This document shows positions 1-6,709 of a stretch of 11,749 bases of DNA, one piece after another; within the stretch, counting starts at the first letter, position 1, and the number at the start of each line of letters is the position of its first letter. Origin of the DNA: Pyrodictiaceae archaeon (GTDB lineage Archaea; Thermoproteota; Thermoprotei_A; Sulfolobales; Pyrodictiaceae); the NCBI GenBank assembly GCA_026986935.1, contig JALSNP010000045.1:1-11749 (forward strand). The letters run 5' to 3'. The notes under the pieces were generated by a model. It did not search any database. It was not told where the DNA came from and saw only the letters and a list, made by a program, of their open reading frames with translations. The position numbers and the translations under genes are program-made.

Positions 1-221
1 AAAATAGTCATTGTCTCGTCTTTCGCCCAGGGATACTCGGCGTCGATCACGGTTACTCTACCAGAGCAACTGCTCTTAGTGAAACTCTTTGGTCTTAAAA
101 AGAACTCGATAAGAACATCGAGTATATCTGTATCAAGGTAGCCTATTTCAAGATCCTCCCACAAGCGATGCCATGCAGCGATTTTCTGCTCCTCGAACGA
201 CTCAGTACCCACTAGTGCCAC
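1..221 (-). CDS. taw3: tRNA wybutosine-synthesis protein Taw3/TYW3-like (N-terminal 73 residues; 3' part outside window)
   Basis: I translated the open minus-strand frame by hand; it runs off the left edge of the window. From a GTG at 219-221 it gives 73 residues. Residues 50-55 are SSCSGR, preceded by an acidic and hydrophobic stretch with W17, W21, D30, D32 and D35 and followed by VTVID. This is the N-terminal signature of the TYW3 family, whose members carry out the SAM-dependent N4-methylation step of wyosine/wybutosine synthesis at G37 of tRNA-Phe. The GTG start is supported by a strong purine-rich ribosome site (GGAGG at 227-231) five bases upstream; no ATG occurs nearby in frame. The frame stays open upstream to about position 359, but no better start with a ribosome site is seen. 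The gene diverges from the PhoH-KH gene. The C-terminal part cannot be assessed. The family call is fairly secure from the SSCSGR motif and spacing. Confidence 0.8.
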   Translation of the reverse strand, partial: MALVGTESFEEQKIAAWHRLWEDLEIGYLDTDILDVLIEFFLRPKSFTKSSCSGRVTVIDAEYPWAKDETMTI

Positions 222-421
222 CCCTTCCTCCTCGACCAGCGACTCGGTAAGGAATATAGTGCTTAAGCTATAGCATTGTTTAGTGTTCTCCCCGAGTTGT
301 AGGATTAGTGAAAATCTCGTAGCGTATGGGCTAGAAGATTGATAAAGGCCGGTTCCCTAGGCTTTTCGGGGATAAGGGTGGAAGCAGGAGACAAAGCTTG
401 GCAAAGGAGGTGTAGGGGACC
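222..421. promoter_or_regulatory. Divergent promoter region between taw3 and the PhoH-KH gene
   Basis: This 200-base spacer separates two divergent genes. For the minus gene there are AT-rich TATA-like boxes at about 252-259 and 264-275; the latter would place transcription start near 243, just upstream of the GGAGG site at 227-231. For the plus gene a TATA-like TGATAAAG lies at about 339-346, and a ribosome site AAAGGAGG at 403-410 precedes the GTG at 422 by 11 bases. Box positions are judged by eye against archaeal TATA/BRE spacing and are inference. Confidence 0.35.
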
Positions 422-1579
422 GTGGGCGCGCTCCTCGAGAAATTAAAACCCATGAGCCGTGGACAAGAGGAGATGCTGAAAGCCCTTACGAGTGACGAGT
501 ACGAGATAATAGGCTTGTTCGGGCCCACTGGTAGCGGCAAGAGCCTCTTCAGCGTACTATACGGCATCGACGCAGTGCTGGAGGAGAAGTATAAGCGCTT
601 GATAATATCTAGGCCCGTGGTGGATATCGTTACCGGTAAGGAGCTCACAGCACAAGAGCTTGGAGAACAATTCTATGAGATAGCGTTCGCTTATCTCCGT
701 GACATTCTCTCAGAGTTCATTGACTGGGCGAAAGTCGAGGAGCTAATGGAGAAGGGGAAGATAGTTTTCGCCGATACGCACTATCTACGGGGAAGGACGT
801 TTGATGACTCGATAATATTTCTCGACGATGCACAGAACATCCCGCCCGAGAGCAGTATAGAGATACTGATGAGGATAGGCAGGAATAGCAAGTTCATCAT
901 CGCGGGCGACCCGGTTTTCCAAAAACCACACGGCGTCGAGAGAGACGGAGCCACAGTGATAAGAGAGGTGCTAATAGGAGAAGAGAACGCGAAAGTCATC
1001 GACCTCGGTCTCAAAGACATAGTTAGACCGGGCGCTAGGAGGGGCATAAGACTCCTAATGGAGATGAGGATGAGGAATAGACCACTCAACGAAATCGAGA
1101 AACGAGTAATGGATGCTGCACGAATCTACGCACCTGATGCTGACGTTATCACAGTAGTCGAGTTCGTTGACGCCAAGAAACAATTCGATATAACTGCCGA
1201 GCACGTGCCAGACGCGCTGATAGTTGTGAAAGAAGGCTATCTAGGCAGACTTGTCGGCAAAGGCGGTGAAAGGATACAGAAAATAGAACAAGATACAGAG
1301 ATGAGGCTCAGAGCCGTAGAGCTTGTGCTCGACTTCACAAACATTATTAGAGCCATCCACCCAGTGAGCTGGATATATAAGCATATAATAGATGCAGACT
1401 TCGAGGGCCCCTACCTAGCAGTAAGGGTTAGGAGCAGCGAGTTCGGCGCCTTTGTGGGACAACGAGGATTCCATGTGAAATTCCTTGACGCTGTCTTCCG
1501 TAAACTCCTAGGCGTCGGCGTAAGAGCGTACGAGGTAGCAGAGGAGGAGGAAACACGGCGAAGAAAGCGAAGACGCTAA
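422..1579 (+). CDS. PhoH-like P-loop ATPase with C-terminal KH RNA-binding domains
   Basis: This is a 385-residue protein. Residues 25-190 form a PhoH-type P-loop ATPase: Walker A GPTGSGKS at 34-41, the RP motif at 64-65, the family signature LRGRTFDD at 122-129, and Walker B IIFLDDAQN at 131-139, which matches the DEAQN of bacterial PhoH. Residues about 262-305 form a type-I-like KH domain with the GxxG loop GKGG at 279-282. A second, weaker KH-like segment has GQRG at 346-349. The tail (374-385) is acidic then strongly basic. PhoH proteins are related to superfamily 1 helicases, and the KH modules point to an RNA substrate, so an RNA-remodelling or RNA-decay role is likely but inferred. No PIN nuclease domain is fused, unlike the longer archaeal PIN-ATPase-KH proteins. 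GTG start: GGAGG at 406-410 lies upstream, and another GTG at 410 runs straight into a stop. A later ATG (452) would cut off only ten residues. Confidence 0.82.
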   Translation: MGALLEKLKPMSRGQEEMLKALTSDEYEIIGLFGPTGSGKSLFSVLYGIDAVLEEKYKRLIISRPVVDIVTGKELTAQELGEQFYEIAFAYLRDILSEFIDWAKVEELMEKGKIVFADTHYLRGRTFDDSIIFLDDAQNIPPESSIEILMRIGRNSKFIIAGDPVFQKPHGVERDGATVIREVLIGEENAKVIDLGLKDIVRPGARRGIRLLMEMRMRNRPLNEIEKRVMDAARIYAPDADVITVVEFVDAKKQFDITAEHVPDALIVVKEGYLGRLVGKGGERIQKIEQDTEMRLRAVELVLDFTNIIRAIHPVSWIYKHIIDADFEGPYLAVRVRSSEFGAFVGQRGFHVKFLDAVFRKLLGVGVRAYEVAEEEETRRRKRRR

Positions 1580-1715
1580 AGGAAGCAGCGCCTAAGAGAA
1601 GCATGTGATAGGGCTCATGTGCTAAGCATATAACCCTTATTTATCCTCTGCTCCTTATCTCACCAAGATATTCTCCGCACCAAGTTTTTACCACTGTCCT
1701 CGGAGGGGATCATGG

Positions 1716-2147
1716 CTGGGAAGGCTGAGATTCATACCGGATCATAGACTCTACGAGGCATTAAAGATCCTTGTCGAAGAGCTTAAGCTCACCCATATTA
1801 GGATAAACAGGGTTTATATAGCGTGGAGCAAAGGCTCTAAGACAAGCGCTCTTGCACGCATATGGGGTGTTCCTTCACCTTTTGTAAAGCTGGAGATATG
1901 TGAGCCCGCCTACGTCATAGAGCTAGTTGCGGAAAAATTCGGTAAACTGGGCTGCAACGAAATGATAGAAACTATTGTCCACGAGCTTCTCCACATACCC
2001 AAGAACTTTAGCGGCGGTCTGCGCTCACACGGGGAGTGGAGTAAAAGAGAAAATATAAAGAGGGTTGCGAGAACCCTTGATAAGCCGCTACGCGATTATT
2101 TGTGCAAACTTATACAAGAGTCCCTGAAAGAGGTCTATCACTCCTAG
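1716..2147 (+). CDS. Putative HExxH zinc metallopeptidase, non-canonical or disrupted start
   Basis: Residues following the ATG at 1962 contain the zinc-peptidase motif HELLH (1980-1994), then IPKNFSGGL and a further His in LRSH, a pattern of small archaeal putative metallopeptidases in which the third histidine follows an SGG segment. The same frame is open upstream and clearly coding (for example IRINRVYIAW, SALARIWGVP, YVIELVAEKFG), so a start at 1962 would remove more than half of the domain. Upstream in frame there is no ATG, GTG or TTG back to the stop at 1623. A good ribosome site GGAGG (1702-1706) is followed by ATG at 1712, but that ATG is one base out of frame and ends after 11 codons. 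I set the start at CTG 1716 (143 residues); CTG 1725 is an alternative. Removing one G from the GGG at 1718-1720 would join the ATG to the frame as MAGRLRFIPDH. The substrate is unknown, and the enzyme class rests on the HExxH motif. Confidence 0.6.
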   Translation: MGRLRFIPDHRLYEALKILVEELKLTHIRINRVYIAWSKGSKTSALARIWGVPSPFVKLEICEPAYVIELVAEKFGKLGCNEMIETIVHELLHIPKNFSGGLRSHGEWSKRENIKRVARTLDKPLRDYLCKLIQESLKEVYHS

Positions 2148-2177
2148 GCCACTAGGCTGCCTCCCTTTTCCGCGAAG

Positions 2178-2229
2178 AATATAAAGAGCACAATGTTTCT
2201 AGCCCCTCCTAGGTTCTTCTTGGAAGGTG
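2178..2229 (+). promoter_or_regulatory. TATA box and ribosome binding site of the YkgJ-type gene
   Basis: AATATAAAG at about 2179-2186 sits in an otherwise GC-rich spacer and would place transcription start near 2210. GGAAGGTG at 2222-2229 then lies nine bases before the ATG at 2239, giving a short leader with a ribosome site. The spacing fits an archaeal promoter. Confidence 0.5.
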
Positions 2230-2238
2230 TGCGCTTAA

Positions 2239-2934
2239 ATGGCCAAAGTATACGTGCTACGAGAGCCAAGAAGAGGGGACAGGGCCTGGAACATCTATGC
2301 GCTCCGAGAAGCTGCAAGGCTAAAGAAGTGGTTCAAGGGAGTATACTATAGCCCGAGGCTGAAGCGTTTACTCGCCGTGTTCAAACCCACGCCAGGCACT
2401 CATGTAAACCCTGAAGTCTTCGAGGAGATAGGGGAGAGTGCTCTAAGAGACGCATATCGAATGGAGTGCCCTAGGGGGTGTAATCGTTGCTGCGTTTTCC
2501 GCAGCGGTGCCTTCATATTAGAGAACGAGGTGAATAAATTACCGCCCAGTATTCAGGAAAGGGTTCTGAGACAACCAAGCGAGCTCATAAAAACGCCCGG
2601 GGGATGGGTAAGAATATATCGTCTCGATACCGAGAGCATGGGGCGATGCGTGTTCTTCGATGTTGAACAAGGGGAGTGTATGCTGGAGCGCCTAGGGGGT
2701 AAAGAAGCTAAACCTATTGTGTGCCTACTAACTTATTGCACTGTCTTCGCTACGCGCAACGGAGAGAAATACCTTAAGACGGGTTATAGGGATCTCGGGG
2801 ACGGGAGAGTAGAGATCCACTATAGGAGAGTGAGTGATGAAGAGTGGGAGGCCGCGATTAAGAAGATGGCTTCAACATGGCTTCGCTTTAGAAGAGTCTA
2901 CAAAAGCTCTCTAAGAGGCATAGAGAGTAGATAA
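2239..2934 (+). CDS. YkgJ-family cysteine-cluster protein
   Basis: This 231-residue protein has an unidentified N-terminal region of about 70 residues rich in Arg, Lys and aromatic residues, followed by a cysteine cluster. C77, C81, C84 and C85 form a CxxxCxxCC motif, and C137, C147, C162 and C167 follow at spacings typical of the YkgJ family (annotated in Pfam as putative zinc- or iron-chelating). Eight cysteines are enough for one or two metal sites or an iron-sulfur cluster. The biochemical function of this family is not established, and I do not assign a reaction. The N-terminal block resembles no family I recognise and could be a crenarchaeal extension. The ATG is supported by GGAAGGTG nine bases upstream. 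The gene has its own promoter and ends convergently with PAN after a 52-base spacer. Confidence 0.72.
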   Translation: MAKVYVLREPRRGDRAWNIYALREAARLKKWFKGVYYSPRLKRLLAVFKPTPGTHVNPEVFEEIGESALRDAYRMECPRGCNRCCVFRSGAFILENEVNKLPPSIQERVLRQPSELIKTPGGWVRIYRLDTESMGRCVFFDVEQGECMLERLGGKEAKPIVCLLTYCTVFATRNGEKYLKTGYRDLGDGRVEIHYRRVSDEEWEAAIKKMASTWLRFRRVYKSSLRGIESR

Positions 2935-2986
2935 CTAGATGAACGAATTACTTACTTGTGTAGAAGAGGCTTGGTTAGAGCAAAAC

Positions 2987-4225
2987 CTACATATGCATTA
3001 CGGCTGCACCCTCATTCCTCCTAGTCACGGGTACTTGTTCCTCACCGTACTCAGTGACATCCGCGTATGGTCTCCTCCTTCTCTTCATCACCTTGTCTAT
3101 CGCGGCTAAGAAGTCGGCCATCGTTACTATTTTTCTGTTTGATCGCAGGGCGAAGTATCCCGCCTCAATAACTATGGCTCTTATATCTGCCCCGGTCGCG
3201 CCCTCGGTGAGTCTTGCCAACTGTGTAAAGTCTACATCGTCTGCGAGCCTCATCCTCCTCGTGTGTATCCTGAATATCTCTATTCTCGCTTTCTCATTGG
3301 GTGGTGGCACGTAGACTAGGCGATCAAATCTACCAGGCCTTAGTATCGCTGGGTCGAGTATATCTATGCGGTTAGTAGCAGCTATTACTTTCACGTCGCC
3401 GAGCGGATCGAAGCCGTCTAGCTCGGCTAAGAGTTGCATTAACGTTCTTTGAACCTCTCTTTCACCGCTTGTACCTATGTCGATCCTTTTCGCTGCTATC
3501 GCGTCTATCTCGTCTATGAACACTATTGATGGCGCTTTCTTCCTGGCCAGTCTGAAGACTTCCCTGACTATTCGAGCACCCTCTCCTATATACTTGTGAA
3601 CGAACTCCGATCCGACAACACGTATGAAAGTTGCCTTACTCATTGACGCTACTGCTTTTGCGAGCATGGTTTTACCGCATCCCGGCGGCCCGTAGAGAAG
3701 TACGCCCTTAGGAGGCTCGATACCAAGTTCTTTGAAGAGACCTGGCTTCGTTAGAGGCAGGATTATTGCCTCATATAGCTCCCTTTTCTGCTCCTCTAAG
3801 CCGCCTATATCGTCGAAGCTTATCCGGGGCCTCTCAACAACCTCCATAGCGCTCACATAGGGGTCCTCGTACTGGGGAAGTATCTCGACAATAGTTGATC
3901 CCCTCTGGTTTAGGGCAACGAAGGTGCCCGGCGTCAACTTATTTGGATCAATGTAAGATGAGACATTTACTACGAGATTAGGCCCTGTACTACTCTTCAC
4001 CACTGCCCTGCCATCGGGTAGAACACTTAGCACAACTGCCTCTATTAGGGGTGGGCTAAGGAGCTTATCTACCTCCATTTTGTAGCGTCGGAGCTCGCGT
4101 CTAAGCTCCATGCGCTCTGCTTCAAGCTCTCTCAGCTTCCTCTCAAGCCTAATGATGTACTGCCTATACATCTCATCAATACTGTTATCTTGCTCCGGCA
4201 TAACCTGAATCCACCATTCATCCAT
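2987..4225 (-). CDS. pan: Proteasome-activating nucleotidase (PAN), AAA+ ATPase
   Basis: The 412-residue protein is close to the usual PAN length. An N-terminal coiled coil (about 18-56) is followed by the SPPLIEA junction and an OB domain (about 59-119), then the AAA+ domain: Walker A GPPGCGKT at 179-186, pore-loop FVHK at 208-211, Walker B VFIDEID at 235-241, sensor ATN at 283-285, and arginine fingers in LRPGRFDR (295-302). PAN forms a hexamer that unfolds substrates and feeds them to the 20S proteasome in the cytoplasm. Two oddities are present: Walker A has Cys183 where Thr is usual, and the C-terminus ends in Met-His-Met instead of a hydrophobic-Tyr-X motif. No ribosome site precedes the ATG, and an AT box at 4249-4256 is placed for a leaderless transcript; Met9 is an alternative start. 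The gene is divergent from mbf1. The assignment is secure. Confidence 0.95.
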   Translation of the reverse strand: MDEWWIQVMPEQDNSIDEMYRQYIIRLERKLRELEAERMELRRELRRYKMEVDKLLSPPLIEAVVLSVLPDGRAVVKSSTGPNLVVNVSSYIDPNKLTPGTFVALNQRGSTIVEILPQYEDPYVSAMEVVERPRISFDDIGGLEEQKRELYEAIILPLTKPGLFKELGIEPPKGVLLYGPPGCGKTMLAKAVASMSKATFIRVVGSEFVHKYIGEGARIVREVFRLARKKAPSIVFIDEIDAIAAKRIDIGTSGEREVQRTLMQLLAELDGFDPLGDVKVIAATNRIDILDPAILRPGRFDRLVYVPPPNEKARIEIFRIHTRRMRLADDVDFTQLARLTEGATGADIRAIVIEAGYFALRSNRKIVTMADFLAAIDKVMKRRRRPYADVTEYGEEQVPVTRRNEGAAVMHM

Positions 4226-4246
4226 ATATTAGAAGCGTTATGAATA

Positions 4247-4285
4247 CCTAAATAATGGTTTGTGCCTCGTCACTACACTGGTGAT
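4247..4285. promoter_or_regulatory. Bidirectional AT box shared by pan and mbf1, and mbf1 ribosome site
   Basis: The only strongly AT-rich block in the 68-base spacer is TAAATAAT at 4249-4256. Read on the minus strand (ATTATTTA) it is centred about 27 bases before the PAN ATG, as expected for a leaderless mRNA. Read on the plus strand it would place transcription start near 4279, just before GGTGAT (4280-4285), which lies eight bases before the mbf1 ATG. Whether one box serves both directions is inference. Confidence 0.4.
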
Positions 4286-4293
4286 ACGTTAAC

Positions 4294-4884
4294 ATGCCTA
4301 CACAGAGGAGACGGGGAGAGGTACTATACTGCGAGATGTGTGGCGCGCCAATAGAGGGTCAAGCATACACCATCTACGTTGATGGCGTAGAGATGATAGT
4401 CTGTGAGCGCTGTTATCGAAAATACATGTCTCGTGCAGGGAGAGCCTCAACCGATACGCCTCTAAGGCTTCGCTTAGCACAACCAAAGCCGAGGACAACA
4501 CCGGTGAAACAAGAGGCCCCGCGGCGAAGAGAGCCTAGACAAGCCCCGAGGCCGAGACCTAGACCGAGCAGAAGGAGGGGAAGCGGCCTAGGAATCGTCG
4601 AGAGGTACGAGGTTGTCGAGGACTATGCCGAGCGTGTTAAGAGGGCGAGAGAAAGGCTAGGATTGTCGCAGAAGGAGCTAGCACAGCGCGTTAAGGTCGG
4701 CGAGAACGTTATTCGAAGAATAGAGTCGGGGAGCCTAGTACCACCCGTGGATCTAGCTATGAGGCTTGAACGCGTATTGAACGTTAAGCTCCTCGAGCCA
4801 GTAGTCGAGGAAGAGGAGGAGGCGGGCGAGGCGGGGGAGTTCCACCTAACGCTCGGCGATATAGCTGAGCTACGCGAGGACTAG
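4294..4884 (+). CDS. mbf1: Multiprotein bridging factor 1 (MBF1) homologue, zinc ribbon plus HTH
   Basis: This 196-residue protein has the archaeal MBF1 architecture. An N-terminal zinc ribbon (C13, C16, C37, C40) is followed by a long basic linker rich in Pro and Arg (about 63-97). A cro/C1-type helix-turn-helix spans about 109-166, including LGLSQKELAQRV and VIRRIESG. An acidic Glu-rich tail ends the protein. In eukaryotes MBF1 bridges TBP and activators and protects translation from frameshifting; archaeal homologues are linked to ribosomes and translation rather than proven transcriptional co-activators. The gene is first in a plus-strand run with hflX, trm56 and tfe, an arrangement I recall from Sulfolobus. 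The start is supported by GGTGAT eight bases upstream. The basic linker and acidic tail are low-complexity and are probably the least conserved parts. Confidence 0.9.
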   Translation: MPTQRRRGEVLYCEMCGAPIEGQAYTIYVDGVEMIVCERCYRKYMSRAGRASTDTPLRLRLAQPKPRTTPVKQEAPRRREPRQAPRPRPRPSRRRGSGLGIVERYEVVEDYAERVKRARERLGLSQKELAQRVKVGENVIRRIESGSLVPPVDLAMRLERVLNVKLLEPVVEEEEEAGEAGEFHLTLGDIAELRED

Positions 4885-4944
4885 CGACCCCATAACCCAG
4901 GTACCCCAGTAGTATCCGTCGGCACAGATGTGCCACGAATAACT

Positions 4945-5000
4945 GCTATAAAGGGGATTAGTGCTACCCGGTTTTCTGGAGCAGATGGTTATCTGAGAGG
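4945..5000 (+). promoter_or_regulatory. Internal promoter (TATA box) and ribosome site ahead of hflX
   Basis: CTATAAAGG with core TATAAAGG at 4947-4954 would start transcription near 4977. The purine tract GAGAGG at 4995-5000, continuing to AGGA just before the ATG at 5014, would then serve as ribosome site. This is the main reason for choosing 5014 rather than the GTG at 4930 as the hflX start. Confidence 0.45.
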
Positions 5001-5013
5001 AAGAGAGCGAGGA

Positions 5014-6156
5014 ATGAGAAGTGCAAGAATAGATACCGCTAAGAGGGCACTATTACTGGTTCCCAGGGATATTAGTGACTGGGAGCTTAGAGAGGCCAAA
5101 GCCCTACTAGATACCGCGGGGTATCAGCTCTATGACCTGGTCAAGTATAGGAGAATCTCTAGGTCGAGGCTTTTAAGTAAAGCAAAACTCCTAGAGGTCG
5201 CCGAGAAGGCGAGAGAGCTGAGAAACTATAGTGACTCGAAAATAATTGTATATGATGAGCTTAGACCGCGCGAATACTTCCGAATAGTCCGTGAAGCCAG
5301 GATAGAGACTATTGATAGGACCCTTCTCATCCTCGAGATATTCGCCATGCACGCTGGTAGCCGTGAAGCCAAGCTCCAGATAGAGCTTGCGAGGCTTAAG
5401 CACCAACTCCCGTTAATCAAGGAGGCTATACGCCTAGCCAAGCTACGCGAGCTACCCGGCTTTCTCGGGCCCGGGGGCTACGCCATAGACGCTTATTATC
5501 GCTACATGGTGTCAAGGATTGCCCGTATTAGGAGAGAGCTCGAGAAGCTTCGGAGACGCAGGGAGCTAGAGAGAGCCAAGAGGAGGAGTATAGGGCTACC
5601 ACACGTAGCGATAGTGGGTTATGCAAGCGTCGGTAAAACAACCCTGTTTAACAGGCTCACGCGCGAGGGTAAAGCTACTGGAAGCGAGTACTTCACGACG
5701 CTCTCCCCCAAGGTCAAGGCCATCGATTTCAACGGCTCACGGATAGCGTTTGTCGATACTGTTGGCTTCATATCCAGGATACCCGTGGAGATCATAGAGG
5801 CTTTTCACTCCACGCTAGAAGAGGCTGCGACAGCCGATTTACTACTCTACGTTATTGATGTATCAGAGGAAGAGGGGGTAATGATAGAGAAGCTAGGCGA
5901 GGGAATTGATATTCTTCGCCGCATAGGAGTGGTTGATAAACCCGTGGTAATAGCGGCTAATAAGATAGATTTACTGAATAACGAGGAAGAGTTATCGCAC
6001 CGGCTCAGTCTTATTGAGGGATTGGCCTCATCTATTTATCCCGGTCTTAGAGGTGTTATAGCTGTCTCGGCAATAAGTGGTAAGGGGCTTGAAGAGCTGC
6101 TATGGCGCTTAGCGACCTTATTAAAAAGTACGAGAAAGTATATGTATTACGCATAG
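5014..6156 (+). CDS. hflX: HflX-type ribosome-associated GTPase
   Basis: From ATG 5014 the protein has 380 residues. The N-terminal HflX nucleotide-binding-like domain begins almost at once (RALLLVPRD at 11-19). It is followed by the long helical segment with EAKLQIELARLKHQLP (117-132) and the glycine-rich LPGFLGPGG (147-155). The GTPase domain carries G1 GYASVGKT (202-209), G3 DTVGF (248-252), G4 NKID (316-319) and G5 SAISGKG (352-358). HflX binds the large ribosomal subunit and, in bacteria, splits stalled ribosomes after heat stress; an equivalent archaeal role is inferred. A GTG at 4930 would add 28 residues of low conservation with no ribosome site, and a TATA box lies inside that extension, so I prefer 5014. 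The last 55 bases overlap trm56, suggesting translational coupling. The family call is secure; the start is less so. Confidence 0.9.
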   Translation: MRSARIDTAKRALLLVPRDISDWELREAKALLDTAGYQLYDLVKYRRISRSRLLSKAKLLEVAEKARELRNYSDSKIIVYDELRPREYFRIVREARIETIDRTLLILEIFAMHAGSREAKLQIELARLKHQLPLIKEAIRLAKLRELPGFLGPGGYAIDAYYRYMVSRIARIRRELEKLRRRRELERAKRRSIGLPHVAIVGYASVGKTTLFNRLTREGKATGSEYFTTLSPKVKAIDFNGSRIAFVDTVGFISRIPVEIIEAFHSTLEEAATADLLLYVIDVSEEEGVMIEKLGEGIDILRRIGVVDKPVVIAANKIDLLNNEEELSHRLSLIEGLASSIYPGLRGVIAVSAISGKGLEELLWRLATLLKSTRKYMYYA

Positions 6157-6680
6157 GGCATAGACCCGAGAGAGATAAGAGAATAACGACCCACGTCGGG
6201 CTAGTAGCGAGGGCTTTTGGGGCTAATGGCTTCATCCTAGCCGATATATGTGATGAGAGCGTTATGCAATCTCTTAGAAAGGTTATTGAGCGATGGGGCG
6301 GCGACATGTACATCGAGTGCGGCGTCTCTGGGAAATCCTATGTAAAGAACTGGAAGAGAATAGGGGGAGAAGTAATCCACCTAACAATGTACGGGCTCCA
6401 CGTAGACGACGTGATAGGAGCTATTAGGGAGAGTCCTCGCCCTAAGCTAATAGTAGTTGGGGCGGAGAAAGTACCTCCATTCTACTACGAGGAGGCTGAT
6501 TATAACGTCGCGATAGGTAATCAACCACATAGCGAGGTTGCTGCGCTAGCAATATTCCTTGACAGGCTTTACCAGGGGCGTGAACTTCACCTGGAGTTCC
6601 CTAATGCAAGGGCCCGCATAATACCTTCACCTAGAGGCAAAAAAGTAGTAAGCCTGGAAAACACATCTAGTACTAGATAG
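6102..6680 (+). CDS. trm56: tRNA (cytidine-56 2'-O) methyltransferase Trm56, SPOUT family
   Basis: This 192-residue protein matches archaeal Trm56, which uses SAM to methylate the ribose of C56 in the T-loop of tRNAs. The family-typical N-terminus is present: VLRIGHRPERDKRITTHVGL at 15-34. The SPOUT trefoil-knot elements are visible: a strand and loop VVGAEKVPP (118-126) and a second strand and helix NVAIGNQPHSEVAALAIFLD (135-154) that contribute the SAM site. The ATG at 6102 lies inside the end of hflX, a 55-base overlap in a different frame. There is no alternative ATG or GTG before the conserved GHRPERD, so the overlap is forced. A weak GAAGAG precedes it at 6091-6096, consistent with coupling to hflX translation. 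The final 15 residues are not conserved in character. Confidence 0.92.
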   Translation: MALSDLIKKYEKVYVLRIGHRPERDKRITTHVGLVARAFGANGFILADICDESVMQSLRKVIERWGGDMYIECGVSGKSYVKNWKRIGGEVIHLTMYGLHVDDVIGAIRESPRPKLIVVGAEKVPPFYYEEADYNVAIGNQPHSEVAALAIFLDRLYQGRELHLEFPNARARIIPSPRGKKVVSLENTSSTR

Positions 6681-6709
6681 GGTTTGCCTCAGGAGAAAAG
6701 TATCATCGG

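Noticed and set aside
331..648. 105-codon minus-strand frame
   Set aside because: It is antisense to the PhoH-KH gene and low-complexity (Ser/Leu/Pro-rich), with no motif; shadow frame.
4930..5013. N-terminal extension of HflX
   Set aside because: There is no ribosome site before the GTG, a TATA box lies inside, and the residues do not resemble the HflX domain; retained only as an alternative start.
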